Shown one piece after another: positions 25,949-33,445 of a stretch of 64,000 nt of DNA (position 1 is the first letter of the stretch; each line of letters starts with the position of its first letter). The DNA lies in assembly GCF_002812205.1 (NCBI RefSeq), contig NZ_NPEA01000006.1, positions 310,596-374,595 of the forward strand, in the 5' to 3' direction. The position numbers and the translations under genes were made by a program. Source of the DNA: Leptospira neocaledonica. Lineage in GTDB: Bacteria; Spirochaetota; Leptospiria; Leptospirales; Leptospiraceae. Under the pieces are notes generated by a model. That model saw only the letters and a program-made list of their open reading frames with translations, was not told the DNA's origin and searched no databases.

Positions 25949-27034
25949 CTAATAATGTGTCTGAGGAAGAATTCTAGATTCCGGTTTTTGGTATGTTGAA
26001 TCCACCGGATGCCCCGCTGAATCGTCGTATTTTACGATCCGGTCCTTGTTCTCCCAAAGTTTATAATGCATTTCCTCTCTTGCATTGTCCATGTTCACGA
26101 ACGCCCAACCCGTTCCGTCTCTTTCATGAAATGGGTCCTGACGATTCATAAAAACAGTCATCTTAGGAATATAATGGGGAGACTGAGTATAACTTTCCGG
26201 ATAAGGCCAAGGCCATGCAGTAGACATCAATGCATAAAAGCTTATATTCTTGATCTGGTTATACAAAACTTGGTGAACATGTCCGTGAAAAACGGTAACA
26301 TTATCAAATCTACTCAGAACGGATTGGATCTTCTCCGCATCATCCGTCCAAAAATTCCAAGGCTTATAAATTTTATATAACGGTGAATGGGAAAGGACTA
26401 CTAACGGAGTTCCATTTTTTATATTCTCTAGATCCTTTTTCAACCAAGCAATCTGATCATCACCCACCATAAAAGGAGAGCCGTTCGGATTATCCAGACG
26501 AGCCATCTCATTCATTCTTTCTTCCGGAGTTTTCCAACGTTTGATCCAAGTATCATAGGTTAAGATACTATTTAAGACCACGAAGTGAACTCCCTTATGA
26601 TCGAAGGAATAATTGAGTTTGCTGATCTTATCCTGCCAATAATTTCCCATATCCAAATAATAATCATGCTCTCCGATCACAAACTTGACCGGAACTTTCA
26701 ATTTGGAGAGAAGTTCCATACCATGATCCAACTCTTCTCTCTTGCCCAATTGAGCAAGATCTCCTCCGAATACCACAAAGTCAGGTCTTGGAAACATCAG
26801 GTTCACCGTTTCGATGGCTTTATTTAGACCACTATCAAAATTCCGAACAAAATTAGTTCCTTTAATATGTGTTAGGTGTGGATCGGATATAAAGGCAAAG
26901 GTAAATTTTTCGTGAGTGCCTTTTCCTCTTCCTCCACAGGCAATCTCGACTAAACTCATTGGAACGATACTCGCTGCGAGTAGCCCCCCGGTTCTGCGCA
27001 AAAAATCCTTCCTGCTCAGTTTTCCTTCTTCCAT
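25949..27034 (-). CDS. metallophosphoesterase with Tat signal
   Basis: 361 residues. The N-terminus (SRKDFLRRTGGLLAAS) is a twin-arginine-like signal, and IACGG after the hydrophobic stretch may be a lipidation site. The calcineurin-like metallophosphoesterase core has all signature blocks: FISDPHLTH (D-x-H), FGGDLAQLG (GD), GEHDYY (the GNHD block with E for N), LSHSP and FHGHVHQVLY. The dinuclear metal centre should be intact apart from the N-to-E change. Substrate unknown. The Tat route fits an enzyme exported folded with its metals. It sits between the dihaem peroxidase and the cytochrome c gene. Confidence 0.88.
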   Translation of the reverse strand: MEEGKLSRKDFLRRTGGLLAASIVPMSLVEIACGGRGKGTHEKFTFAFISDPHLTHIKGTNFVRNFDSGLNKAIETVNLMFPRPDFVVFGGDLAQLGKREELDHGMELLSKLKVPVKFVIGEHDYYLDMGNYWQDKISKLNYSFDHKGVHFVVLNSILTYDTWIKRWKTPEERMNEMARLDNPNGSPFMVGDDQIAWLKKDLENIKNGTPLVVLSHSPLYKIYKPWNFWTDDAEKIQSVLSRFDNVTVFHGHVHQVLYNQIKNISFYALMSTAWPWPYPESYTQSPHYIPKMTVFMNRQDPFHERDGTGWAFVNMDNAREEMHYKLWENKDRIVKYDDSAGHPVDSTYQKPESRILPQTHY

Positions 27035-27068
27035 AACTCCCCTCCTTGTCGGAATATTTCCGATCTCC

Positions 27069-28229
27069 TCACTTCGGCATGCTAGGCAAAACCGGACTTG
27101 TTAAGGATTTCAAAAAAGACACAAGATCCGCTTTCTCTTGGCCGCTCAGTGCCAATGGACGGATACCACTGCTTAAAAAAGGATTTGCTTCCCCGCCTCT
27201 ATCATACAAATCGATAACCTGCTCTAGGCTTGTTAAACTTCCGTCATGCATATAAGGAGAAGTTAATGCGATATTTCTGAGACCGGGGGTCTTAAACGTT
27301 CCAAGATCCTCACTGATTCCAGTCACTGCAAATCTACCAAGTTCGGAAGATTCTAGATTCGTAAGTATTTCTTCGTCTGAAGTCGGACTGTTTTTGGATT
27401 CTGCTTTTTTCCGAAGGATCTCCTCTAACTTAGGTTGTATCCTTTTGAACCCGACTCCTAGGTTATGAAATTTATCATCCGTAAAAATTGCATATGTCTC
27501 ACCTATCGTGTGGCAATCTTGGCATCTAGCCTTACCCATATATAGGTTCAAACCTCGGATCGCAGATTCGGATAATGCCTTTTCCTCTTTTCCAAATCTA
27601 TACCGATCGAAAGGAGAATTTCCGGATATGATTGTTCTTTCGAAAGATGCGATTGCTAAAGCAACATGGTCTATTCGAATAGAATCAGGATCGATCCCAA
27701 ATACGGTTTTGAACTTAGAAGTATACTCAGGATCCGCCTTTACGATTTTTATTAAATCATCATGACTGGATAAACCATGCTCTACCGGATTTAAGAGAGG
27801 ATCTTTAGACTGTCCTTCTAAATCGTTTCTTCTTCCGTCCCAAAACTGTGTTTTATAATAGGCAGCATTTAATACTGTGGGGGCGTTTCTTGTTCCGGTA
27901 AGATTTTTAATCCCCCTGGAGACCTTAAGTTTGTCTACAAATGCCTGTTCAGGCTTATGACATGTGGCACACGAAACTGTTCCATCTGAGCTAAATCGTT
28001 TATCCGAATATAATTTTGCGCCTAACGATATTTTATCGCTGGACTGAGGATTGTTTTTAGGAACAGGTAAGTCAGGTAACCCTAAAATTCCACTCGGAAT
28101 ATAAGTAAGTTCTGTTAAGTCGGTATCTTTTTTCTTCTGTGAGTCACAACCTACACAATAAAAAATGAATATAAGAAATATATATCCTAGATATTTAGAA
28201 TCGATTCGCGAAAACATATGAACTTTCAT
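27069..28229 (-). CDS. dihaem cytochrome c peroxidase (CcpA/MauG family) lipoprotein
   Basis: 386 residues. A lipoprotein-like signal ends YCVGC with Cys28. Two haem c motifs are present, C-A-T-C-H at 87-91 and C-Q-D-C-H at 236-240, spaced as in dihaem peroxidases. Other family features are GTRNAPTVLNA, FWDGRRNDLEGQSKDPLLNPVEHG-type sequence at about 129-152, and FKTPGLRNIALTSPYMHDGS near the end. These periplasmic enzymes reduce hydrogen peroxide to water with electrons from small c-type cytochromes; MauG-like members oxidise protein residues instead. It is the first gene of the minus-strand operon ending at 25002. Confidence 0.92.
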   Translation of the reverse strand: MKVHMFSRIDSKYLGYIFLIFIFYCVGCDSQKKKDTDLTELTYIPSGILGLPDLPVPKNNPQSSDKISLGAKLYSDKRFSSDGTVSCATCHKPEQAFVDKLKVSRGIKNLTGTRNAPTVLNAAYYKTQFWDGRRNDLEGQSKDPLLNPVEHGLSSHDDLIKIVKADPEYTSKFKTVFGIDPDSIRIDHVALAIASFERTIISGNSPFDRYRFGKEEKALSESAIRGLNLYMGKARCQDCHTIGETYAIFTDDKFHNLGVGFKRIQPKLEEILRKKAESKNSPTSDEEILTNLESSELGRFAVTGISEDLGTFKTPGLRNIALTSPYMHDGSLTSLEQVIDLYDRGGEANPFLSSGIRPLALSGQEKADLVSFLKSLTSPVLPSMPK

Positions 28230-28806
28230 TCGACATCGCCGACAAAATTTTCGCTTAGAATAGTTCTATAATTAAAATAGGTCAAGGCCCGGAGGTAAAA
28301 AAAGTTAAGATTATAAAAATTTTTTACATCTCAATTTGAGAGTAAGTTTCAAAACTCAGTAACAAGCTAAAACATTCGTTTTATTTAAAGTAGTAATATA
28401 ACAGAAAAACTACACATTCTTAAAGTATAATATAACTGAAATAAAAATAAGAAATTGGTGCTTATCTTCTTCTTTTGAAGTTTTTCACGTTATTTTATGT
28501 TTGGCGTGCGTTCGGGGAAATTTGAATATTTTAGCGAATTTGGAAATAATTTATTTCATTTCAAAAATGTATATTTGTTTCATGTTGGTATTCCAACACT
28601 ATCTGGAAGTGTCTGATGTTGGAGTTCCAACGTCAGATTAATAGAATAAGTCGCTACAAGTAGGAACTCCTACATAACACTCAGATCACCTTCTCCGTAT
28701 AAAATACTGGCCTAGTCCCTAAACAATTGCTCACTCCTTCTCTATTTTTCTCAGTTTCCCGGTAAATCTGAAGGCAATTTCTGTTATTGCAGATATACTA
28801 TCCGAC
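28230..28806. other. 577-bp AT-rich intergenic region
   Basis: No convincing gene is present between the divergent peroxidase and carbonic anhydrase genes. The region is strongly AT-rich and holds the promoters of both units. It also contains three copies of a 16-bp GGAA-x-TCC palindrome at 28583, 28617 and 28659, listed separately. Confidence 0.6.
28583..28674. repeat. cluster of three 16-bp palindromic elements
   Basis: TGTTGGTATTCCAACA (28583-28598), TGTTGGAGTTCCAACG (28617-28632) and AGTAGGAACTCCTACA (28659-28674) share the pattern TGTnGGAnnTCCnACA. The spacings are 34 and 42 bp. A fourth copy, TGTAGGAATTCCAACA, is at 37351-37366. Each could form a small hairpin or bind a dimeric protein; the occurrence only in gaps suggests a dispersed genomic element. 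Confidence 0.6.
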
Positions 28807-29418
28807 ATGTCAAACTCAACTGTATTGCAAAAAGAAACCAGCAAAGTGCACCAAGAAGTTATTGAAGCGAACCAGAAATACGTTTCCGAGTTCGGGAAAA
28901 AGGGAGAATTGGCACTTCCCCCTGCCAGAAGTTTCACGATCCTAACCTGCATGGATGCACGTTTAGATCCAGCTAAGTATGCAGGTCTTTCCGAAGGAGA
29001 TGCCCACGTTATACGAAACGCAGGAGGAAGAGCGAGTGACGATGCAATCCGATCTCTCATTATCTCCCACAAACTTTTGGGAACGAAAGAATTTTTCGTG
29101 ATCCACCATTCTGATTGCGGAATGGCTCTATTCACGGACCAGATCATCCGTAATCTTTTGGAAAAAAGCCTTAAGACCGCAACTGTTGATTCCAGCGGAT
29201 GGAAGAACAAAGAAGAATCCGGAGGATCTGATGAAGCAAGGTTTATCTCCTTTCTTACATTCGAGAGCCTAGAAAAAAGTGTGATAGATGATGTAAAAAG
29301 GATCAGAAACCATCCATTGATCCCTAAAGACATTCCTGTTTACGGATATTTTTACGATGTAAGAACCGGAAAACTTGTAGAAGTGGAAGAAGCGACCAAG
29401 ATCGGAAGAGCTTCTTGA
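28807..29418 (+). CDS. beta-class carbonic anhydrase
   Basis: 203 residues. The zinc site is complete: Cys48 in [10 protein letters not shown], with the catalytic dyad Asp50 and Arg52, then His101 and Cys104 in [22 protein letters not shown] is the usual active-site strand. The CMDAR form resembles the smaller beta-carbonic anhydrases, such as mycobacterial Rv1284. It interconverts carbon dioxide and bicarbonate in the cytoplasm. It stands alone, with a strong terminator 17 nt after its stop codon. Confidence 0.93.
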   Translation: MSNSTVLQKETSKVHQEVIEANQKYVSEFGKKGELALPPARSFTILTCMDARLDPAKYAGLSEGDAHVIRNAGGRASDDAIRSLIISHKLLGTKEFFVIHHSDCGMALFTDQIIRNLLEKSLKTATVDSSGWKNKEESGGSDEARFISFLTFESLEKSVIDDVKRIRNHPLIPKDIPVYGYFYDVRTGKLVEVEEATKIGRAS

Positions 29419-29434
29419 TCCTTAAAAAGGGCAG

Positions 29435-29488
29435 CCGGAAGAAAAATTAGATACTTAATTTCTAATATTCTCTTCCGGTTTTTATTTT
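29435..29488 (+). terminator. rho-independent terminator of the carbonic anhydrase gene
   Basis: CCGGAAGA (29435-29442) pairs with TCTTCCGG (29471-29478), and the stem extends inward through an AT-rich arm; a TTTTTATTTT tract follows. It also separates the gene from the convergent outer-membrane protein gene. Confidence 0.85.
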
Positions 29489-30836
29489 AGATCCTGATAG
29501 AATATCCGAAAGACCAGATAATACTATGTAACGGAATTTTCTGCTCCAAGTGTTTATTCACTAAGGCTTGTTTTACATTAGGATCCAGTCCGGAATTTTG
29601 GATGGAACTTAAGATAAAATCATTCACGAGCCCATAACCTTTGGAAGGATCTATAGTCAATCCGTCATTCGTATTTCCTGTTAAAGGCCCTACCCAAGTT
29701 GCTCCAGGAACTGTTCCGACCGTTTGACCTCCTACAGAATTTGGATAATAATAATTATTATCTATCATGTAAGTATTAGGCCTGTATACGTCAGTGAGCG
29801 AGAAAGAGAACCCCAAATACTTTACGGTTACCTTATAATCAATATTCTTAAATCCGGACCTTCTATCAATATTATCATTATAATATTGGTATCCGAAATC
29901 GATCCCTGGCTGGATTTTAAAATTTTCAGTGATATCGTATTCATGAAAAACGGAGAACCTATGAAAAGTTGTACCGTTAAACGCATTCGTAGGATATCCA
30001 GACTCCATATCCTTCTCCCCTGCGATACTTGAACCACCGATTCTTTCCGAAGTTACTCTCACATTATAAGTATAAGTCGGATGAATATACTTTAGTACAG
30101 GCAATGCCCAACCGAAGGTAAAAAGTCCCAGAGCAAAACTCGGCTGGTTATTCGCATAATAGATCCAACCTGCATTCCAATCTCCTAAACGATTGGTGGA
30201 CCATTTATAATTAAGAATAGTGGCAAGACCCTCTCTTAATCCGTTAGGTTCTTTTCTCAATCTGTTCGTATTCGGATCTTCCGCTACCTTCTCCAGGTCA
30301 ACTCCCGGTCCGTACGGATGTGATTGAAAAACTCCGTCCACATCTCGATTCGTTCTTCCTGTTAAAGGAGAATAGTCCCTTATGATCAGATTCAAACCTT
30401 CCACAGGAGTGGGAATATTTACCATCGTATCTAGGATCAAAGATTTAGGAACTTCAGAATAAGGCAGATCTCCCCTTCTTGCAAAAGCATTTCCGAATAA
30501 GCTGTTCCCGTTGATGAACACATCATTTGTTAAAGATTGAGTCCAAACCAGATCATAATTTCTTTTTTGAGGGATTTGTTTTTGGTCCTTCAACTCTTGG
30601 ATATTGTTTTCTGCTTGGACACTTGCAACCTCTGACTTGGAAATCCGGATCGGGATAGAATCCTCCAGACTGAAAATATAATATTCTTCCGCTTCTTTCT
30701 CCAACTTCAGATTTTTCAGTACTTTCCCGGATTTAAGCTTCACCTCGTCTCCGAAAAGTGGGGCGATCAAAAAGAAGGAAAACAGCAAAATTGGAAAACT
30801 TTGGTAGGTTTTCTGAATCGACCTAAGTACTATCAT
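29487..30836 (-). CDS. putative outer-membrane beta-barrel protein under ArsR-type control
   Basis: 449 residues. The signal peptide (ILLFSFFLIAPLFG) is followed by a short N-terminal domain at about 30-75 (EVKLKSGKVLKNLKLEKEAE). Most of the rest is a series of aromatic-rich amphipathic strands (WNAGWIYYANNQPSFALGLF, FSFSLTDVYRPNTY), and the protein ends HSIIWSFGYSIRI, a barrel-closing pattern. I recognise no named family. Start at 30836 with GAGGAG 6 nt upstream. It is divergent from an ArsR regulator gene, and two copies of the same 18-bp inverted repeat lie between them, so it is probably repressed by that regulator. Confidence 0.72.
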   Translation of the reverse strand: MIVLRSIQKTYQSFPILLFSFFLIAPLFGDEVKLKSGKVLKNLKLEKEAEEYYIFSLEDSIPIRISKSEVASVQAENNIQELKDQKQIPQKRNYDLVWTQSLTNDVFINGNSLFGNAFARRGDLPYSEVPKSLILDTMVNIPTPVEGLNLIIRDYSPLTGRTNRDVDGVFQSHPYGPGVDLEKVAEDPNTNRLRKEPNGLREGLATILNYKWSTNRLGDWNAGWIYYANNQPSFALGLFTFGWALPVLKYIHPTYTYNVRVTSERIGGSSIAGEKDMESGYPTNAFNGTTFHRFSVFHEYDITENFKIQPGIDFGYQYYNDNIDRRSGFKNIDYKVTVKYLGFSFSLTDVYRPNTYMIDNNYYYPNSVGGQTVGTVPGATWVGPLTGNTNDGLTIDPSKGYGLVNDFILSSIQNSGLDPNVKQALVNKHLEQKIPLHSIIWSFGYSIRI

Positions 30837-30903
30837 AGGAGTCTCCTCTGTCCCGTTCGCCGATCTTTTTGGGTTTTAAAGCAAAACGAGGCAATTCCCA
30901 TTA

Positions 30904-30921
30904 GTTCAATAATATTTGAAC
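30904..30921. promoter_or_regulatory. ArsR-type operator, copy 1
   Basis: GTTCAATAATATTTGAAC is an inverted repeat (GTTCAA/TTGAAC). Its exact reverse complement occurs 50 bp further on at 30954-30971. Both lie between a divergent outer-membrane protein gene and a winged-helix regulator gene. Confidence 0.75.
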
Positions 30922-30953
30922 TTTAAAACTTAGAAAGTACTTGTCAATCTTTT

Positions 30954-30971
30954 GTTCAAATATTATTGAAC
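30954..30971. promoter_or_regulatory. ArsR-type operator, copy 2
   Basis: GTTCAAATATTATTGAAC is the exact reverse complement of the copy at 30904-30921. It covers the TTG at 30966 that could be taken as a start codon for the regulator gene, arguing that the true start is the ATG at 31002. Confidence 0.75.
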
Positions 30972-31001
30972 TTTATAAGGAGTACTTGGAAAAAAGTTCA
31001 G

Positions 31002-31346
31002 ATGTCTAAACAGCCGACTCATCCTAATTTAGATCAGATCGAATTGAACTCCATATTCGAGGCAGTAAGCGATCCGATCCGAAGGAAAATCTTATTGGAC
31101 CTATCAGAAAAGGGAGAATCCAATTGTTCCGCCTTCCTAATTTATGCGCCTAAAACAAATCTTTCGTACCATATGGGGAAATTAAGAGACGCAGGGATGA
31201 TCTTTACTAGATACGAAGGAACTCAAAGGTTTTCCATCATTCGTAAGGACGATTTGGAAAAAAAATTTCCAGGGTTACTCGAAACAATTTTAAAAAGTGT
31301 AAGGATAGAAAACGATCAAGAAGAAGTTTTCGAGATCCAAGCCTAA
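31002..31346 (+). CDS. ArsR-family winged-helix regulator
   Basis: 114 residues from the ATG at 31002, chosen because a TTG start at 30966 falls inside an operator and GGAAAAAAG lies just upstream of 31002. The winged-helix domain has the ArsR opening (NSIFEAVSDPIRRKILLDL), the recognition region around KTNLSYHMGKLRDAGMI, and a beta-wing (FTRYEGTQRFSIIRKDDL). No ArsR metal motif (CxC) is evident; a single Cys occurs in SNCSAF, so the signal is unknown. It probably represses both itself and the divergent beta-barrel gene through the two flanking palindromes (inference from site symmetry). Confidence 0.83.
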   Translation: MSKQPTHPNLDQIELNSIFEAVSDPIRRKILLDLSEKGESNCSAFLIYAPKTNLSYHMGKLRDAGMIFTRYEGTQRFSIIRKDDLEKKFPGLLETILKSVRIENDQEEVFEIQA

Positions 31347-31356
31347 AACAAGTAAC

Positions 31357-32313
31357 TTAGCCTTTCATTAATTGCAAGCCTTGCGCCACGCTGACCACAG
31401 GTTTGTATCCTAATTCTTTTTTGGCCTTGTCTATCCGGATAGTACATTCTTTTCCCATAATATCTACCGGAAATCTCATCATAGGTGGTTCTTTACGAAT
31501 TCCGAATATTCTCCAGATTCCCTCCACGATCATCGCCAAAAATCCAGCAAGTTTAGAAGGTACCGAAGCCTGAGGAAGTATAATTCCCTGTGTCTGCATC
31601 ATCTCTGTTAAGAACGTTTTTACAGTTTTATCTTCGTCGTCTGTGATAAAATATATTTGTCCTGGCAAACCTTTAGTCAGAGCAAGTTCAGTTGCATGGA
31701 CTAAATTCGGAATACAAGTCACGGAAGTTTTAGCCCTTCCCCCATCCAGCCACATAAATTTTCCTTCGGCCACCATCTTCTTTAGAACCGGAAGAACAGA
31801 CGTATCACCAGGACCCCAAACTAACCTTGGTCTTAATACAATCGTCTCGAAGCCCGGTTGATTTGCAGATACTACTCTTCTTTCTGCCTCTCCTTTTGTG
31901 CGACTATAATAGTAAGGAGTTTTTTTAGGATAAGGATAAGTCTCATCGATTTGTACCATATTCTGTCCATGAAACAAAGCGGCCTCTGTTCCCATATGAA
32001 TGAATCTTTTCACTCCTGCTTTTTGAGAGGCTTCCAAGAGACGAGTAGTTCCTTCTACATTTCCTTTCCAAAAATCTTGGTAACTTCCCCAAGGGCCTAC
32101 AAATGCAGCGCAATGGATCACGATATCTGTTCCGGCCAAATCTTCCGCAGTAATGGATTCTAAACTTCCGCTCACTATCCCAAAACCTTGTTGGGTTAAT
32201 GCAGAATCCGTCTTTGCAGACCTGGATAATACCTTTATTTTATGTTTTTCTTTCAGGTGACGAGCAATCGCACCGCCTACAAAACCGGAAGCTCCTGTGA
32301 TGAATAGATTCAT
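31357..32313 (-). CDS. NAD-dependent epimerase/dehydratase (extended SDR, 3-beta-HSD-like)
   Basis: 318 residues from the ATG at 32313, which has GGAGAGG upstream and starts directly with the Rossmann strand (MNLFITGASGFVGGAIARHL); a TTG at 32331 lies before that ribosome binding site. Extended SDR features: TGASGFVG nucleotide loop, IVIHCAAFVGPWG, catalytic Tyr and Lys in YYYSRTKGEAE, and LRPRLVWGPGDTSVLP. The closest general type is 3-beta-hydroxysteroid dehydrogenase/NAD-dependent epimerase; the substrate is unknown. It converges on the ArsR gene with only 10 nt between the stops. Confidence 0.88.
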   Translation of the reverse strand: MNLFITGASGFVGGAIARHLKEKHKIKVLSRSAKTDSALTQQGFGIVSGSLESITAEDLAGTDIVIHCAAFVGPWGSYQDFWKGNVEGTTRLLEASQKAGVKRFIHMGTEAALFHGQNMVQIDETYPYPKKTPYYYSRTKGEAERRVVSANQPGFETIVLRPRLVWGPGDTSVLPVLKKMVAEGKFMWLDGGRAKTSVTCIPNLVHATELALTKGLPGQIYFITDDEDKTVKTFLTEMMQTQGIILPQASVPSKLAGFLAMIVEGIWRIFGIRKEPPMMRFPVDIMGKECTIRIDKAKKELGYKPVVSVAQGLQLMKG

Positions 32314-32437
32314 ATCCTCTCCAGAATTCAATTTTCCATTGGAAAGTTTTGGAAGTATACCAGAAAATCCGAAAGTCGTTGACCTTTAGCGGTTTTAAAA
32401 AGAGAATTCTACACATTCTTTTTAGGTGCAGAAGAAT

Positions 32438-33379
32438 ATGGGTCTTTATCAGAAATATTATGTTTTTATTCTATTAAACCTATTTTTAATTTCAAACTCT
32501 CAAGCATCGGAAGAAATTCCCAAAACCGGAACTTCTGAAAAAAGAAAACAAAAATTCGAACTATTATTAAAGAGGCAAACTTACAGTTTTATTCCATATA
32601 ATTTCACTTCTTATTCCGAAAAAACGAATCCGAATGAATCCATAGAAACAAACCATTTACAACAAAATCAAAAGGTATTAGTTCCGGCGGTTTTCAGTTA
32701 TGAAAATTACGAAAAAAATTACAAAGCTGAGATCTCTTATTACGAAGTAGAATTGGTAAATCCGAATTCGAATGTGATTAGATCCAATTCTACAGGTTTA
32801 TCGGCAGAAAGGTTCTATTATTCTCCTTTAGCAAGATCCGAATTTGAAACAAATTTTTATAAAATCATTTCTCTGATCCAAAATTGGAATTTATATTTAG
32901 GCGGAGGACTCCGCAATATCAACAAGTATACCTACGGCAAATACATGTTAGACGGTGCTTTCCAGGAATATTTTTATACGTACGGTCCTCAAGTTTCCCT
33001 CCAATCTTCTTATCAATTTGCAGAAAATTTTTCCGCAAATATAAGTTTGGATGTATTTTATACAGAAGGAACTAGATTTTTTAAAACCCCTATCATTTCT
33101 CCGGATACATTGGTTTTTACGAATGGAAGCGCAGGCACTAGGGGGATTTTCAGAGGATTTGAGTCGGAAATTTCTCTCCAATACAAGTTTCATGAGAATA
33201 TGAGATTTCATTTGGGATACAACCAAATTTCCTCTTATTTTAGTTACTTACATTTCGATCAATGGAATTTACATTATAATTTTTCTTCACCTTCTTCTAT
33301 CTCTATCAGCAATGGATCTAGATCTGGAAACTATGAGATTTTAAGAGGATTCTTCTTGGGCTTTTCAGTATTTTTTTAA
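32438..33379 (+). CDS. putative outer-membrane beta-barrel protein
   Basis: 313 residues from the ATG at 32438, with AGGTG upstream; a GTG at 32426 lies within that site. The signal peptide is YYVFILLNLFLISNSQA. The remainder is a series of Tyr/Phe-rich alternating strands (YKAEISYYEVELV, NWNLYLGGGLRNINKY, FSANISLDVFYTEG, MRFHLGYNQISSYFSYLHF) and it ends in ILRGFFLGFSVFF, a typical terminal Phe for outer-membrane insertion. No family is recognised. It is 66 nt upstream of the sensor kinase gene on the same strand and may be co-transcribed with it. Confidence 0.7.
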   Translation: MGLYQKYYVFILLNLFLISNSQASEEIPKTGTSEKRKQKFELLLKRQTYSFIPYNFTSYSEKTNPNESIETNHLQQNQKVLVPAVFSYENYEKNYKAEISYYEVELVNPNSNVIRSNSTGLSAERFYYSPLARSEFETNFYKIISLIQNWNLYLGGGLRNINKYTYGKYMLDGAFQEYFYTYGPQVSLQSSYQFAENFSANISLDVFYTEGTRFFKTPIISPDTLVFTNGSAGTRGIFRGFESEISLQYKFHENMRFHLGYNQISSYFSYLHFDQWNLHYNFSSPSSISISNGSRSGNYEILRGFFLGFSVFF

Positions 33380-33445
33380 AAACATTCTTATGCAAATTTC
33401 TATACAGGTTTCAAGCGGAGAATAAACTGGAGACCAGATATTAGG

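Noticed and set aside
28731..29333. 200-codon minus-strand frame over the carbonic anhydrase gene
   Set aside because: It is antisense to an intact beta-carbonic anhydrase with all catalytic residues, has no recognisable domain and no ribosome binding site.
30966..31001. TTG start for the ArsR gene at 30966
   Set aside because: The codon lies within an 18-bp operator copy and lacks a ribosome binding site; the ATG at 31002 is more plausible.
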